Assembly (NCBI GenBank): GCA_033809415.1
Contig: JAPXLT010000201.1
Span: 1 to 8,972, forward strand
DNA length: 8,972 nt
Direction: 5' to 3'
From: JAQVUB01 sp033809415
GTDB taxonomy: Bacteria; Verrucomicrobiota; Lentisphaeria; Oligosphaerales; Oligosphaeraceae
Below the pieces are notes generated by a model. That model did not search any database, was not told the DNA's origin, and saw nothing but the letters and a program-made list of their open reading frames with translations. Position 1 is the first letter of the stretch. Each line of letters starts with the position of its first letter. Shown here piece after piece: positions 1-6,860 of the stretch. Both the position numbers and the translations under genes were made by a program.

Positions 1-34
1 GATCAAATCCCTTCAAATTCGAGCAAAGCTATCT

Positions 35-811
35 ATGGCCACTACAAGTCATCGCATGTTGACTGCGGAGCGCGAGCAATGCATATTGGATTTGCTGAAG
101 CAATCCGATGTATTGACGGTTTCGGCATTATGTGAGCGGCTTGAGGTTTCTGAGGCGACGATCCGCCGTGATTTACAGAATCTGCATGAGCGCGGTTTGC
201 TCGAGCGCATTCATGGCGGTGCGACCTTGAAGGCGGTTGGTCAGCCGGAGTTGCTGTTTTCCGACAAGGAGGGCAAATGCAGTGAGGAGAAGCAGCGCAT
301 TGCGGCGGCGGCATTGGAATTGATTCAGCCGCACGATACGATTTATCTCGATGGCGGCAGCACCGTTTTGCAGCTGGCCAGGCTGCTCGAGCCACGTTCC
401 GGGCTGACAATTGTGACCAATTCGCTGATGGCCGCATCATTGCTGATGGAAAGCCGTCACCGCCTGATTTTGACTGGCGGCGAATTCCGCGCCATAAGCC
501 GCACGATGGTGGGGCCGCTGAGTACATCAATCCTGCAAAACATCACTGTTGACAAAGCCTTTATGGGCACCATCGGCCTGACGCTCAATGACGGCATGAG
601 CACGACCGATGCCAACGAAGCCTTTACTAAAAAGCAGATCATGGGTCGTTCGAGGCAGGTCATCCTGCTGGCCGATCACAGCAAATTCGGGGTGCCCTCG
701 TTCGTCAACAGCGGTTCTCTCGATGATCTGCAAACCATCATCACCGATAGCATCACCGATGAATTCCGCAAACGTTTCAACGAGCTGGGCATCCATTTGA
801 TCCTGGCCTGA
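35..811 (+). CDS. DeoR/GlpR-family transcriptional regulator
   Basis: This 258-residue protein has the full layout of a DeoR/GlpR repressor. The N-terminal winged helix-turn-helix (about residues 11-63) shows the family pattern: L-x-V-S-E-x-T-I-R-R-D-L (36-47), then GLLERIHGGA (54-63). The C-terminal sugar-phosphate sensor domain has DGGST (106-110), VTNS (127-130), LTGGE (146-150), D-x-x-F-M-G-x-x-G (173-181) and ADHSKFG (213-219). Family members are usually cytoplasmic repressors released by a phosphorylated sugar or sugar derivative; the effector cannot be read from sequence. Length is normal for the family. The start is uncertain: ATG 35 has only a weak GAG upstream, and ATG 56 (MLTAERE) is also a plausible DeoR beginning. 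The stop codon overlaps the left flank of the inverted-repeat element at 818-1007. Control of the downstream dehydrogenase genes is possible but only inferred from position. Confidence 0.93.
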   Translation: MATTSHRMLTAEREQCILDLLKQSDVLTVSALCERLEVSEATIRRDLQNLHERGLLERIHGGATLKAVGQPELLFSDKEGKCSEEKQRIAAAALELIQPHDTIYLDGGSTVLQLARLLEPRSGLTIVTNSLMAASLLMESRHRLILTGGEFRAISRTMVGPLSTSILQNITVDKAFMGTIGLTLNDGMSTTDANEAFTKKQIMGRSRQVILLADHSKFGVPSFVNSGSLDDLQTIITDSITDEFRKRFNELGIHLILA

Positions 812-817
812 TTTTTT

Positions 818-1007
818 GTAAGGCGTCAATAGCTGGGTAAGCGAGGAATTCTTTTTGAACAACGAAATGCACGAAAGGACACGAAAAAATTTCATGGAAG
901 TGGCTTTGTCTGCGAGAATGCGCGTACTTCCCATGAAATTTTTTCGTGTCCATTAGTGTCTTTAGTTGTAAAACAAGCCCCTGTCACCCAGTTTACTGAC
1001 GCATTAC
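818..1007. repeat. MITE-like imperfect inverted-repeat element
   Basis: Almost the whole gap between the regulator and the E2 gene is one large imperfect palindrome. The best inner arms are 877-901 and 926-951, complementary over 25 positions with a single one-base bulge, around a 24-nt loop. Pairing continues outwards with gaps: 859-876 against 952-969, then CTGGGT near 833-838 against ACCCAG near 986-991, and GTAAxGCGTCA at 818-828 against TGACxCATTAC-type sequence ending at 1007. GATTTTTT occurs at both borders (810-817 and 1008-1015), like an 8-bp target duplication, though it is T-rich. No transposase is encoded, so if mobile it would be non-autonomous. The CACGAAA-rich inner part resembles the palindrome at 8291-8351. 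It leaves only about 50 bases for a promoter before the E2 gene, so the E2 promoter may lie inside it. Confidence 0.7.
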
Positions 1008-1059
1008 GATTTTTTTTCAACATTCATTCCCACTTAAAAAAAGCGAAGGAGAGACAAGC

Positions 1060-2436
1060 ATGGCAGTTGGAATCGTAATGCCGAAAGCCGGCAATTCAGT
1101 CGAAGAATGCATTCTAAGCAAATGGCGCATCAAAGTCGGCGATCAGATCACAACTGGTCAGGTTATCGCTGACATTGAAACCGACAAATCCGCCATGGAA
1201 GTGGAATCAACCGCAGATGGCACTGTGCTGGCTTTGTTCTGCAACGAAGGCGACCTGGTGCCTGTTCTGGTCAATATCTGCGCCGTCGGCAATCCCGGCG
1301 AAGATTTCACGGCGCTGGCGCCAAGTGGTGCCGCAGCCGCCGAAGATAAAGCAGAGCCCGCGCCGGCAGCTGCAGCACCCGCCGCCCCCGCAGCCACGAC
1401 GGCTCCGGCTGCTCCAGTAGCTGCTGCTGTGGACAATGCTCCAATGAGTCCGCGCGCCCGCAAATTTCTTGCCGAGCATCCTTTTGTCGTGCCGGCCTTG
1501 CAGGGCAGTGGAGCCCAGGGTCGCATTATTGAAAAGGATGTCGTGGCGGCCTGGCAGCAGGCTCCCCGCCTGAGTCCGACTGCGGCGGCATTGCAGGCAG
1601 AGGGAGTCCAGGCCCCGGCTGTTGGCACCGGTGTTGGCGGCATGGTACTCAGCTCCGACATGGGCAAAGCCGCACCCGCGCCTGCCGCAGCCAAACCGGC
1701 GGCAGCAGCACCGGCTGCTCCTGCTTCTGCAGTTGATCAGATTACCGAGAAGCCGTTCACTCATATCCGCAAGATCATTGCCGGACGCTTGCAGGAGTCC
1801 CTGGCGACGATGGCGCAATACACGCTGTGTGCGGAAGCCGATGTCACCGGATTGTTGTCCCTGCGTGCCCGGATCAAGGAACAGGGTGAGAAGCTGGGTC
1901 TGGCCAATATCAACATTGGCGACATGGTCATGTTTGCAGTCATCAAGGCATTGCTGAAGCATCCGGAAATGAATGGCGAATTTGCCAACAACGTAGTCAA
2001 ACTGCATTCGGCGATCAACATCGGCTTTGCCTGCGACACCCCCCGCGGCCTGATGGTGCCCGTCCTGCACAACGCTCAGCAGCTGTCGCTCGGCGAGATG
2101 TGCAAAATCGTCAAGAGCATGGCGAAGCAAGCCAATGACGGCAATCTGAATCCCGACCTGCTCACAGGCGCCACTTTCACCGTGTCCAACCTGGGCGCCT
2201 TCGGCATCACCACCTTTACGCCGGTCATCAGTGCCCCGCAGATAGCCCTCCTCGGCGTCGGCAAGACCCTGCTTCGCCCTGTGCGCAGCAAATCCGGCGA
2301 CATCGAATACCGCGACTACATGCAATTCTCCCTGACCATGAACCACATGGTCATTGACGGCGCACCCGGCGCACGCTTCCTGCAAACCCTGAAAGACCTC
2401 ATCGAAAACTTCGAACTGGTCTGCATAGCAGGATGA
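1060..2436 (+). CDS. Dihydrolipoyl acyltransferase (E2) of a 2-oxoacid dehydrogenase complex
   Basis: This is the structural core of a 2-oxoacid dehydrogenase complex; it moves the acyl group from E1 to CoA via a swinging lipoyl arm. Domains in the 458 residues: one lipoyl domain (about 1-80) with the lipoylation lysine K43 in ETDKSAMEVE; an Ala/Pro-rich flexible linker (88-127); a peripheral subunit-binding domain starting MSPRARKFLAEH (129-164); a second, weaker copy starting LSPTAAALQAEG (171-201); another Ala/Pro linker (203-225); and the catalytic acyltransferase domain (228-458). The catalytic motif H-x-x-x-D-G is present as HMVIDG (H429, D433), close to the C-terminus as usual. The start is supported by AAGGAG at 1046-1051, 8 bases upstream. 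It is followed by E3 and E1 genes in the same direction. The substrate is undetermined: pyruvate is most likely, but acetoin or branched-chain oxoacids remain possible. Confidence 0.95.
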   Translation: MAVGIVMPKAGNSVEECILSKWRIKVGDQITTGQVIADIETDKSAMEVESTADGTVLALFCNEGDLVPVLVNICAVGNPGEDFTALAPSGAAAAEDKAEPAPAAAAPAAPAATTAPAAPVAAAVDNAPMSPRARKFLAEHPFVVPALQGSGAQGRIIEKDVVAAWQQAPRLSPTAAALQAEGVQAPAVGTGVGGMVLSSDMGKAAPAPAAAKPAAAAPAAPASAVDQITEKPFTHIRKIIAGRLQESLATMAQYTLCAEADVTGLLSLRARIKEQGEKLGLANINIGDMVMFAVIKALLKHPEMNGEFANNVVKLHSAINIGFACDTPRGLMVPVLHNAQQLSLGEMCKIVKSMAKQANDGNLNPDLLTGATFTVSNLGAFGITTFTPVISAPQIALLGVGKTLLRPVRSKSGDIEYRDYMQFSLTMNHMVIDGAPGARFLQTLKDLIENFELVCIAG

Positions 2437-2509
2437 CACGGACGGGACACGGACGGGACACGGACTTTACACGGACGGGACACGGACGGGACACGGACGG
2501 GACACGGAC
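2437..2509. repeat. 11-bp tandem array, CACGGAC orientation (7 units)
   Basis: Seven copies of the heptamer CACGGAC start at 2437, 2448, 2459, 2470, 2481, 2492 and 2503, exactly 11 bp apart. The 4-bp spacers are GGGA except for one TTTA between units 3 and 4. The array starts at the base right after the E2 stop codon. It is the reverse complement of the array at 2541-2635, and together they form a long inverted repeat inside the dehydrogenase operon. There are no unique spacers, so it is not a CRISPR array. Confidence 0.95.
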
Positions 2510-2540
2510 TGAAAATTAACATTGGTCAAAAATGTGTAAA

Positions 2541-2635
2541 GTCCGTGTAAAGTCCGTGTAAAGTCCGTGTAAAGTCCGTGTAAAGTCCGTGTAAAGTCCG
2601 TGTAAAGTCCGTGTAAAGTCCGTGTAAAGTCCGTG
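2541..2635. repeat. 11-bp tandem array, GTCCGTG orientation (9 units)
   Basis: Nine perfect copies of GTCCGTG, the reverse complement of CACGGAC, start every 11 bp from 2541 to 2629. All eight spacers are TAAA. Between this array and the left one, a small stem ACATT (2519-2523) / AATGT (2531-2535) with a 7-nt loop caps the structure. In an E2-E3 transcript the two arrays could fold into a stem of roughly 90 nt per side: seven 8-bp blocks split by 3-nt internal loops where GGGA faces TAAA, with an 18-bp perfect block (2459-2476 / 2574-2591) where TTTA faces TAAA. The E3 ribosome-binding site follows only about 25 bases later. Confidence 0.95.
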
Positions 2636-2672
2636 TAATTCCAAATAAATTCATTTCTGAAAGGACAGAACC

Positions 2673-4019
2673 ATGCTTTACGATTTGCTTGTTATCGGTG
2701 CCGGACCCGGCGGGTATGAGGCTGCTGCCTATGCCGCCAAACTTGGCAAAAAGGTCGCTCTTTTTGAGAAGACGGAGTTGGGTGGCACCTGTTTGAATGT
2801 CGGTTGCATTCCGACGAAGACTTTTCTGCGTTCAGCGAAGGCGCTCGAGGATTGCCATGAAGCCTCGCAGTATGGTGTCAAGACAGCCGACGCGGTGCTG
2901 GACATGGCTGCTGTGCAGGAGCGCAAGCAGAAAGTCGTTGCGACGCTGATTCGAGGTGTCGGGGGAATGCTCAAGGGTGCAGGTGTGGAAATCATCAAAG
3001 GCGAAGCGCGGCTGCTGGGCAAAGGCAAAGTCGCCTGCGCCGGAAAAGAATATGAAGGTGCCAACATCCTGATCGCCACCGGCTCTGTGCCGGCAGTTCC
3101 GCCGATCCCCGGTCTCAAGGACAATCCCGCCGTACTCGATTCCACCGGCATCCTCGAATTGAAAGAAGCCCCGAAAGAACTGGTCATCATCGGCGGCGGA
3201 GTCATCGGACTCGAATTCGCCTCTTTCTTCGCCACCATCGGCAGCAAAGTCACCATCGTCGAAATGCTGCCGAAAATTGCTCCGGTTGTCGATGAAGAAA
3301 TTGCCAAAAAGCTGATGGCCGACCTTAAAAAGGCCGGCATCGTCTTCAATCTCTCCTGCAAAGTCGTCCGCATCGAAGGCAATGTGCTGGTCTTCCAGGA
3401 CCCTGAAGGCAAAGAGCAGAAAGTCAGCGGAAACTATATCCTGAATTCGACCGGACGCAGCCCGGTATTGCGCGGCATCGGCCTCGAAGAATGCGGCATC
3501 GACTTCGACCGCCGAGGCATTAAGACCGATGAATTTGGCAAAACCAATGTCCCGGGCGTCTGGGCCTGCGGTGATGTAACCGGACGCTGCCTGCTGGCAC
3601 ATGCGGCCACCCGCGAAGGCCATGTAGCGGTCAACAACATGTTCGGCATCGCCGACCGTATGCGCTACAGCGCCATCCCGTCTGTGATCTATACTCATCC
3701 CGAAGTCGCCCAGGTTGGCGCCACCGAGGAAGAGTTGAAGAGCAAGGGGATTGCCTACCGCAAAGCCGTCATGCCAATGGCAATAGCCGGGCGTTTCATG
3801 GTCGAGTATGCCGGTAAAAGCGGCACGGTCAAAGTCCTTGTTAGCGAAAAATACGGGCAGGTTCTTGGCGTGCATGCGATTGGCGGTTGCTGCGGCGAAT
3901 TCATCGCCAGCGCCTGCCACATGATCGAACTCGAACTGCGTGTCGAAGATGTACGCCAGATCGTTTTCCCGCACCCGACCGTTTCCGAAGCATTGAAAGA
4001 AACAGTACTGCACGCCTGA
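2673..4019 (+). CDS. lpdA: Dihydrolipoyl dehydrogenase (E3)
   Basis: This FAD-dependent flavoprotein reoxidises the dihydrolipoyl arm of E2 and reduces NAD+. Its 448 residues contain every hallmark: the N-terminal FAD-binding GAGPGG (9-14); the redox-active disulfide in GGTCLNVGCIPTK (C40 and C45); the NAD-binding glycine motif IGGGVIGLEFA (173-183); the second FAD contact ACGDVTG (298-304); and the C-terminal dimerisation-domain HPT motif FPHPTVSEA with the His/Glu base pair H434 and E439. It has no N-terminal lipoyl domain, unlike some operon-encoded E3 proteins. Length is slightly short but normal. ATG 2673 is supported by AAGGAC at 2661-2666. Its place between E2 and E1 genes makes it the dedicated E3 of this complex; it could also serve a glycine cleavage system. 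It is flanked on both sides by 11-bp repeat arrays. Confidence 0.97.
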   Translation: MLYDLLVIGAGPGGYEAAAYAAKLGKKVALFEKTELGGTCLNVGCIPTKTFLRSAKALEDCHEASQYGVKTADAVLDMAAVQERKQKVVATLIRGVGGMLKGAGVEIIKGEARLLGKGKVACAGKEYEGANILIATGSVPAVPPIPGLKDNPAVLDSTGILELKEAPKELVIIGGGVIGLEFASFFATIGSKVTIVEMLPKIAPVVDEEIAKKLMADLKKAGIVFNLSCKVVRIEGNVLVFQDPEGKEQKVSGNYILNSTGRSPVLRGIGLEECGIDFDRRGIKTDEFGKTNVPGVWACGDVTGRCLLAHAATREGHVAVNNMFGIADRMRYSAIPSVIYTHPEVAQVGATEEELKSKGIAYRKAVMPMAIAGRFMVEYAGKSGTVKVLVSEKYGQVLGVHAIGGCCGEFIASACHMIELELRVEDVRQIVFPHPTVSEALKETVLHA

Positions 4020-4028
4020 ATTGACAAT

Positions 4029-4104
4029 GGACAGGGACAAGAATGGACAAAATGGACAGGAGGGACAGGAATGGACGGGGTGTAATGGACAATGGACAAT
4101 GGAC
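4029..4104. repeat. Irregular GGAC-core repeat array
   Basis: Nine GGAC cores occur at 4029, 4035, 4045, 4054, 4063, 4073, 4087, 4094 and 4101, most followed by A and preceded by T or G. Spacing is irregular (6 to 14 bp) at first and becomes a perfect 7-bp tandem of AATGGAC in the last three copies (4084-4104). It begins right after the E3 stop codon. It is separate from, but adjacent to, the 11-bp array that follows. Confidence 0.85.
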
Positions 4105-4125
4105 AACCGCTTCGTCCAATTTGAC

Positions 4126-4187
4126 GTCCGTGTCCAGTCCGTGTCCCGTCCGTGTAAAGTCCGTGTCCCGTCCGTGTAAAGTCCGTG
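4126..4187. repeat. 11-bp tandem array, GTCCGTG orientation (6 units)
   Basis: Six GTCCGTG heptamers start at 4126, 4137, 4148, 4159, 4170 and 4181, exactly 11 bp apart. Spacers are TCCA, TCCC, TAAA, TCCC, TAAA. This is the same family as the arrays between the E2 and E3 genes. The TCCC spacers are the complement of the GGGA spacers found only in the left array at 2437-2509. There is no matching inverted partner in this gap. It ends about 40 bases before the E1 ribosome-binding site. Confidence 0.94.
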
Positions 4188-4241
4188 TTTAAGATTTTTT
4201 CCCGTTATGTGTTTAACCAAGCAACCTGAAGGAGTCCTCTG

Positions 4242-6698
4242 ATGACGAAGTGTCTGGAAATTTATCCTGAAGAATTATTCAAAAAGGGTCAGATTGATTT
4301 CACCCCGATTCCGGTCTGTGCGTATGACCTTGATTTGAAGGCTGAGAAGAAGCTGTTCAAAAAAGAGGAATTTGTCACGATTTATCATGACATGATCACT
4401 CTGCGTACTTTCGAGACGGTGATCAACGAGCTGAAGCTCAAGGGCGAATATCGCGGCGTCAAATACAACCATGCCGGTCCGGCTCACCTTTCCATGGGGC
4501 AGGAAGCCGCTGCCGTCGGCCAGGCCTACAGCCTCGATGTCGATGATCATATTTTCGGATCGCACCGCAGCCACAGCGAAATCCTCGCCAAGGGGCTTTC
4601 GGCCATCCGCAAACTCGATGATGCGAAGCTCGATAAAATCATGCGCGAATTCTTCGGCGGCGCCACCCTGAAAGTCGTCGAAAAATGCAACTGCAAAAAC
4701 ACCAAGGAACTCGCCAGGCACTTCCTGATTTACGGTGCTTACGCTGAAATTTTTGCCCGGACGACCGGCTTCAACAAGGGCTGGGGCGGTTCGATGCACT
4801 GTTTCTTCACGCCGTTCGGCATTTATCCCAACAACGCAATTGTCGGCGGTTCCGGCTCGATCACTCCCGGTGCCGCGCTGTTCAAACGCGTCAACCGCAA
4901 ACCCGGCATCGTCGTCTGCAACATCGGCGATGCCTCGTTCGGCTGCGGCCCGGTCTGGGAAGGCATGATGTTCGCCGCAATGGCGCAGTACCGCACCCTT
5001 TGGGATCAGGAGCTCGGCGGCGGCCTGCCTCTGCTGGTCAACTGCTTCAACAACCAGTACGGCATGGGCGGGCAGACCAACGGTGAAACCATGGGCTATG
5101 AGTTCATGGCACGCATCGGCGCCGGTGTCAATCCCGACCAGATGCACGCTGAACGCATCAATGGCTACAACCCGCTGGCCGTCATCGACGCAGTCAAACG
5201 CAAAAAACAGATTCTCCTCGAGGGACGCGGCCCGGTGCTGCTCGATGTAGTCACCTACCGTCTTGGCGGACATTCCCCGTCCGACGCTTCGAGCTACCGT
5301 ACCAAGGAAGAGCTTGACCGCTGGATCGCGGCCGATGCCATCCCGGCTTACTACAACAAGCTGGTCGATGGCAAAATTGCTACTGCCTCCGAGCTCGATA
5401 CCGTGCGCGAAAATGTTGAAAACCTCGTCTTTGACATGTTCAAGCTGGCCATCGATCCGGAAATCTCCCCGTATGAGACGATGGAATCCAAGTTCATCGA
5501 AACCGTGACCTACTCGAACCAGAAAGTCGAAAAATTCGATGACCGCACACCGGAGACCTTGCAGAAGCTCGAGGACAATGAACAGTACAAGCGCATCCAG
5601 GGCAAAGTCCGCTTTGCCGGTGCCGATGGCAAAGCCGTTCCGGCGATGAAGCAATACAACTTCAACGACGCCGTCTTCGAGGCAATGGTGCATCGCTACC
5701 TGATCGACCCGACTATGGTCGCTTTCGGCGAAGAAAACCGCGACTGGGGCGGTGCCTTTGCCTGCTACCGCGGCTTGACCGAACTGCTGCCCTATCACCG
5801 CCTGTTCAACAGCCCGATTTCCGAGGCCGCCATCGTCGGCGCAGCGGTCGGCTATGCCTTGTGCGGCGGGCGCGTGGTCTGCGAACTGATGTACTGCGAC
5901 TTCCTTGGCCGCGCTGGCGATGAAGTCTTCAACCAGTTGTCCAAGTGGCAGGCAATGTCCGGCGGCATCCTGAAGATGCCGGTGGTGCTGCGCATCTCCG
6001 TCGGCTTCAAATACGGTGCGCAGCATTCTCAGGACTGGACCGCCCTGCTTAATCACATCCCCGGTCTGAAGATCGTCTATCCGGTCACCCCATACGATGC
6101 CAAAGGTCTGCTGAATACCGCTTTGGCGGGAACCGATCCGGTCATCTTCCTCGAGAGCCAGCAGCTCTACGGCAAAGGCGAACGCTTCCACACCGAAGGC
6201 GTGCCGGAAGGCTACTATGAAATCCCGATCGGCGAACCCGACATCAAGAAAGAAGGCAAGGACTTGACGATGATCACCTTCGGCCCGTCCCTGTTCAAGG
6301 CTCTTGATGCCGCGGAGAAGCTCAAGGCTTACGGGATGGATGCTGAGGTCATCGACCTGCGTTCCGTCAATCCGCTGAATTATGACAAGCTGATTGCCTC
6401 GGTCAAGAAGACCGGCAAAGTCGTTCTGATCAATGAAGCGGTCGAACGCGGCAATGTCATGCACAATATCGCCGCCAACCTGACCCAGTTCTGCTTCGAC
6501 TATCTCGATGCACCGCCGGCCGTCATAGGCGCACATAACTGGGTCAGCCCCGCTGCCGAACTGGAAGCCAAGTTCTTCCCGCAGGTCAGCTGGATCCTCG
6601 ATACCATCCATGAGCGCATTGTGCCGCTCGCGGGCTACACGCCGGTCACCAACCGAACACTCGGCGAACTCGACCGCACGCTCCGCGAAGGAGTCTGA
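4242..6698 (+). CDS. Fused alpha-beta E1 of a 2-oxoacid dehydrogenase (thiamine-diphosphate-dependent)
   Basis: E1 decarboxylates the 2-oxoacid on thiamine diphosphate and acylates the E2 lipoyl arm. The 818 residues join both E1 subunits. The alpha part (about 40-420) has GSHRSH (106-111), GGSMH (182-186), the thiamine-diphosphate motif GDASFGCG...CFNNQYGMG (229-276; the usual GDG reads GDA) and the phosphorylation-loop-type LGGHSPSDASSYR (341-353). A linker spans about 420-470. The beta part (472-818) has FGEENRDWGG (495-504), SEAAIVGAAVGYA (527-539) and GAQHSQDW (592-599), then the C-terminal transketolase domain. It is longer than typical fused E1 proteins (roughly 660-700), partly from an insertion near 122-172 containing CNC (149-151) and a shorter one near 250-260. 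ATG 4242 follows AAGGAG at 4229-4234. It is the last gene before the terminator. Pyruvate is the likely substrate; branched-chain oxoacids or acetoin are alternatives. Confidence 0.94.
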   Translation: MTKCLEIYPEELFKKGQIDFTPIPVCAYDLDLKAEKKLFKKEEFVTIYHDMITLRTFETVINELKLKGEYRGVKYNHAGPAHLSMGQEAAAVGQAYSLDVDDHIFGSHRSHSEILAKGLSAIRKLDDAKLDKIMREFFGGATLKVVEKCNCKNTKELARHFLIYGAYAEIFARTTGFNKGWGGSMHCFFTPFGIYPNNAIVGGSGSITPGAALFKRVNRKPGIVVCNIGDASFGCGPVWEGMMFAAMAQYRTLWDQELGGGLPLLVNCFNNQYGMGGQTNGETMGYEFMARIGAGVNPDQMHAERINGYNPLAVIDAVKRKKQILLEGRGPVLLDVVTYRLGGHSPSDASSYRTKEELDRWIAADAIPAYYNKLVDGKIATASELDTVRENVENLVFDMFKLAIDPEISPYETMESKFIETVTYSNQKVEKFDDRTPETLQKLEDNEQYKRIQGKVRFAGADGKAVPAMKQYNFNDAVFEAMVHRYLIDPTMVAFGEENRDWGGAFACYRGLTELLPYHRLFNSPISEAAIVGAAVGYALCGGRVVCELMYCDFLGRAGDEVFNQLSKWQAMSGGILKMPVVLRISVGFKYGAQHSQDWTALLNHIPGLKIVYPVTPYDAKGLLNTALAGTDPVIFLESQQLYGKGERFHTEGVPEGYYEIPIGEPDIKKEGKDLTMITFGPSLFKALDAAEKLKAYGMDAEVIDLRSVNPLNYDKLIASVKKTGKVVLINEAVERGNVMHNIAANLTQFCFDYLDAPPAVIGAHNWVSPAAELEAKFFPQVSWILDTIHERIVPLAGYTPVTNRTLGELDRTLREGV

Positions 6699-6725
6699 AC
6701 CACGCTGAATAAATAAACAAACACA

Positions 6726-6766
6726 CAACGCCCCGGCAGAGAAGGTTTCCGCCGGGGCGTTGTTTC
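6726..6766 (+). terminator. Rho-independent terminator of the dehydrogenase operon
   Basis: A perfect 12-bp GC-rich stem, CAACGCCCCGGC (6726-6737) with GCCGGGGCGTTG (6751-6762), encloses a 13-nt loop and is followed by TTTCATTT. It lies 27 bases after the E1 stop codon and very likely ends the E2-E3-E1 transcript. The U-tract is interrupted by a C and an A, but the stem is strong. Confidence 0.9.
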
Positions 6767-6787
6767 ATTTATGAACAACGAATAAAA

Positions 6788-6843
6788 CCCTTGGCGTTCT
6801 TGGTGTCTTGGCGGTTCAATAAAGAGGTACCAATCGCCAAGGG
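6788..6843. repeat. TTGGCG-type intergenic repeat with inverted partner
   Basis: TTGGYG occurs three times (6791, 6800, 6808) with 8-9 bp spacing, and CGCCAAG at 6835-6841 is its reverse complement. CCCTTGGCG (6788-6796) pairs perfectly with CGCCAAGGG (6835-6843), and CTTGGCG (6807-6813) can alternatively pair with 6835-6841. A run of seven G follows from 6841. The pattern resembles the CGCCAAG-type dispersed intergenic repeats known from many environmental bacteria. It is non-coding. Confidence 0.75.
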
Positions 6844-6860
6844 GGGGCAATGTTAAAAAA

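Noticed and set aside
812..860. Terminator after the DeoR gene
   Set aside because: A T-run follows the stop codon, but no stable stem precedes it.
1008..1045. Promoter for the E2-E3-E1 operon
   Set aside because: The short A/T-rich stretch shows no convincing -35/-10 pair; the true promoter may be inside the inverted-repeat element or upstream, so none is called.
1207..2439. A 410-codon minus-strand open frame opposite the E2 gene
   Set aside because: Low-complexity Cys/Gly/Arg translation opposite the Ala/Pro linkers; a shadow of E2.
2437..2635. CRISPR array
   Set aside because: The period is 11 bp, spacers are 4 bp and non-unique, the two halves are in opposite orientation, and no cas gene is present.
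2437..2635. Iteron-type replication origin
   Set aside because: The array lies inside an operon, has no rep gene or DnaA boxes nearby, and recurs in the next gap of the same operon.
2832..4220. A 462-codon minus-strand open frame opposite the E3 gene and its repeat array
   Set aside because: Its beginning is just translated tandem repeat and the rest mirrors E3; no domain is visible.
4275..6728. An 817-codon open frame on the minus strand covering nearly the whole E1 gene
   Set aside because: The plus-strand frame has clear E1 motifs throughout and a good ribosome-binding site. The antisense translation has no recognisable domain and is explained by the codon bias of the real gene.
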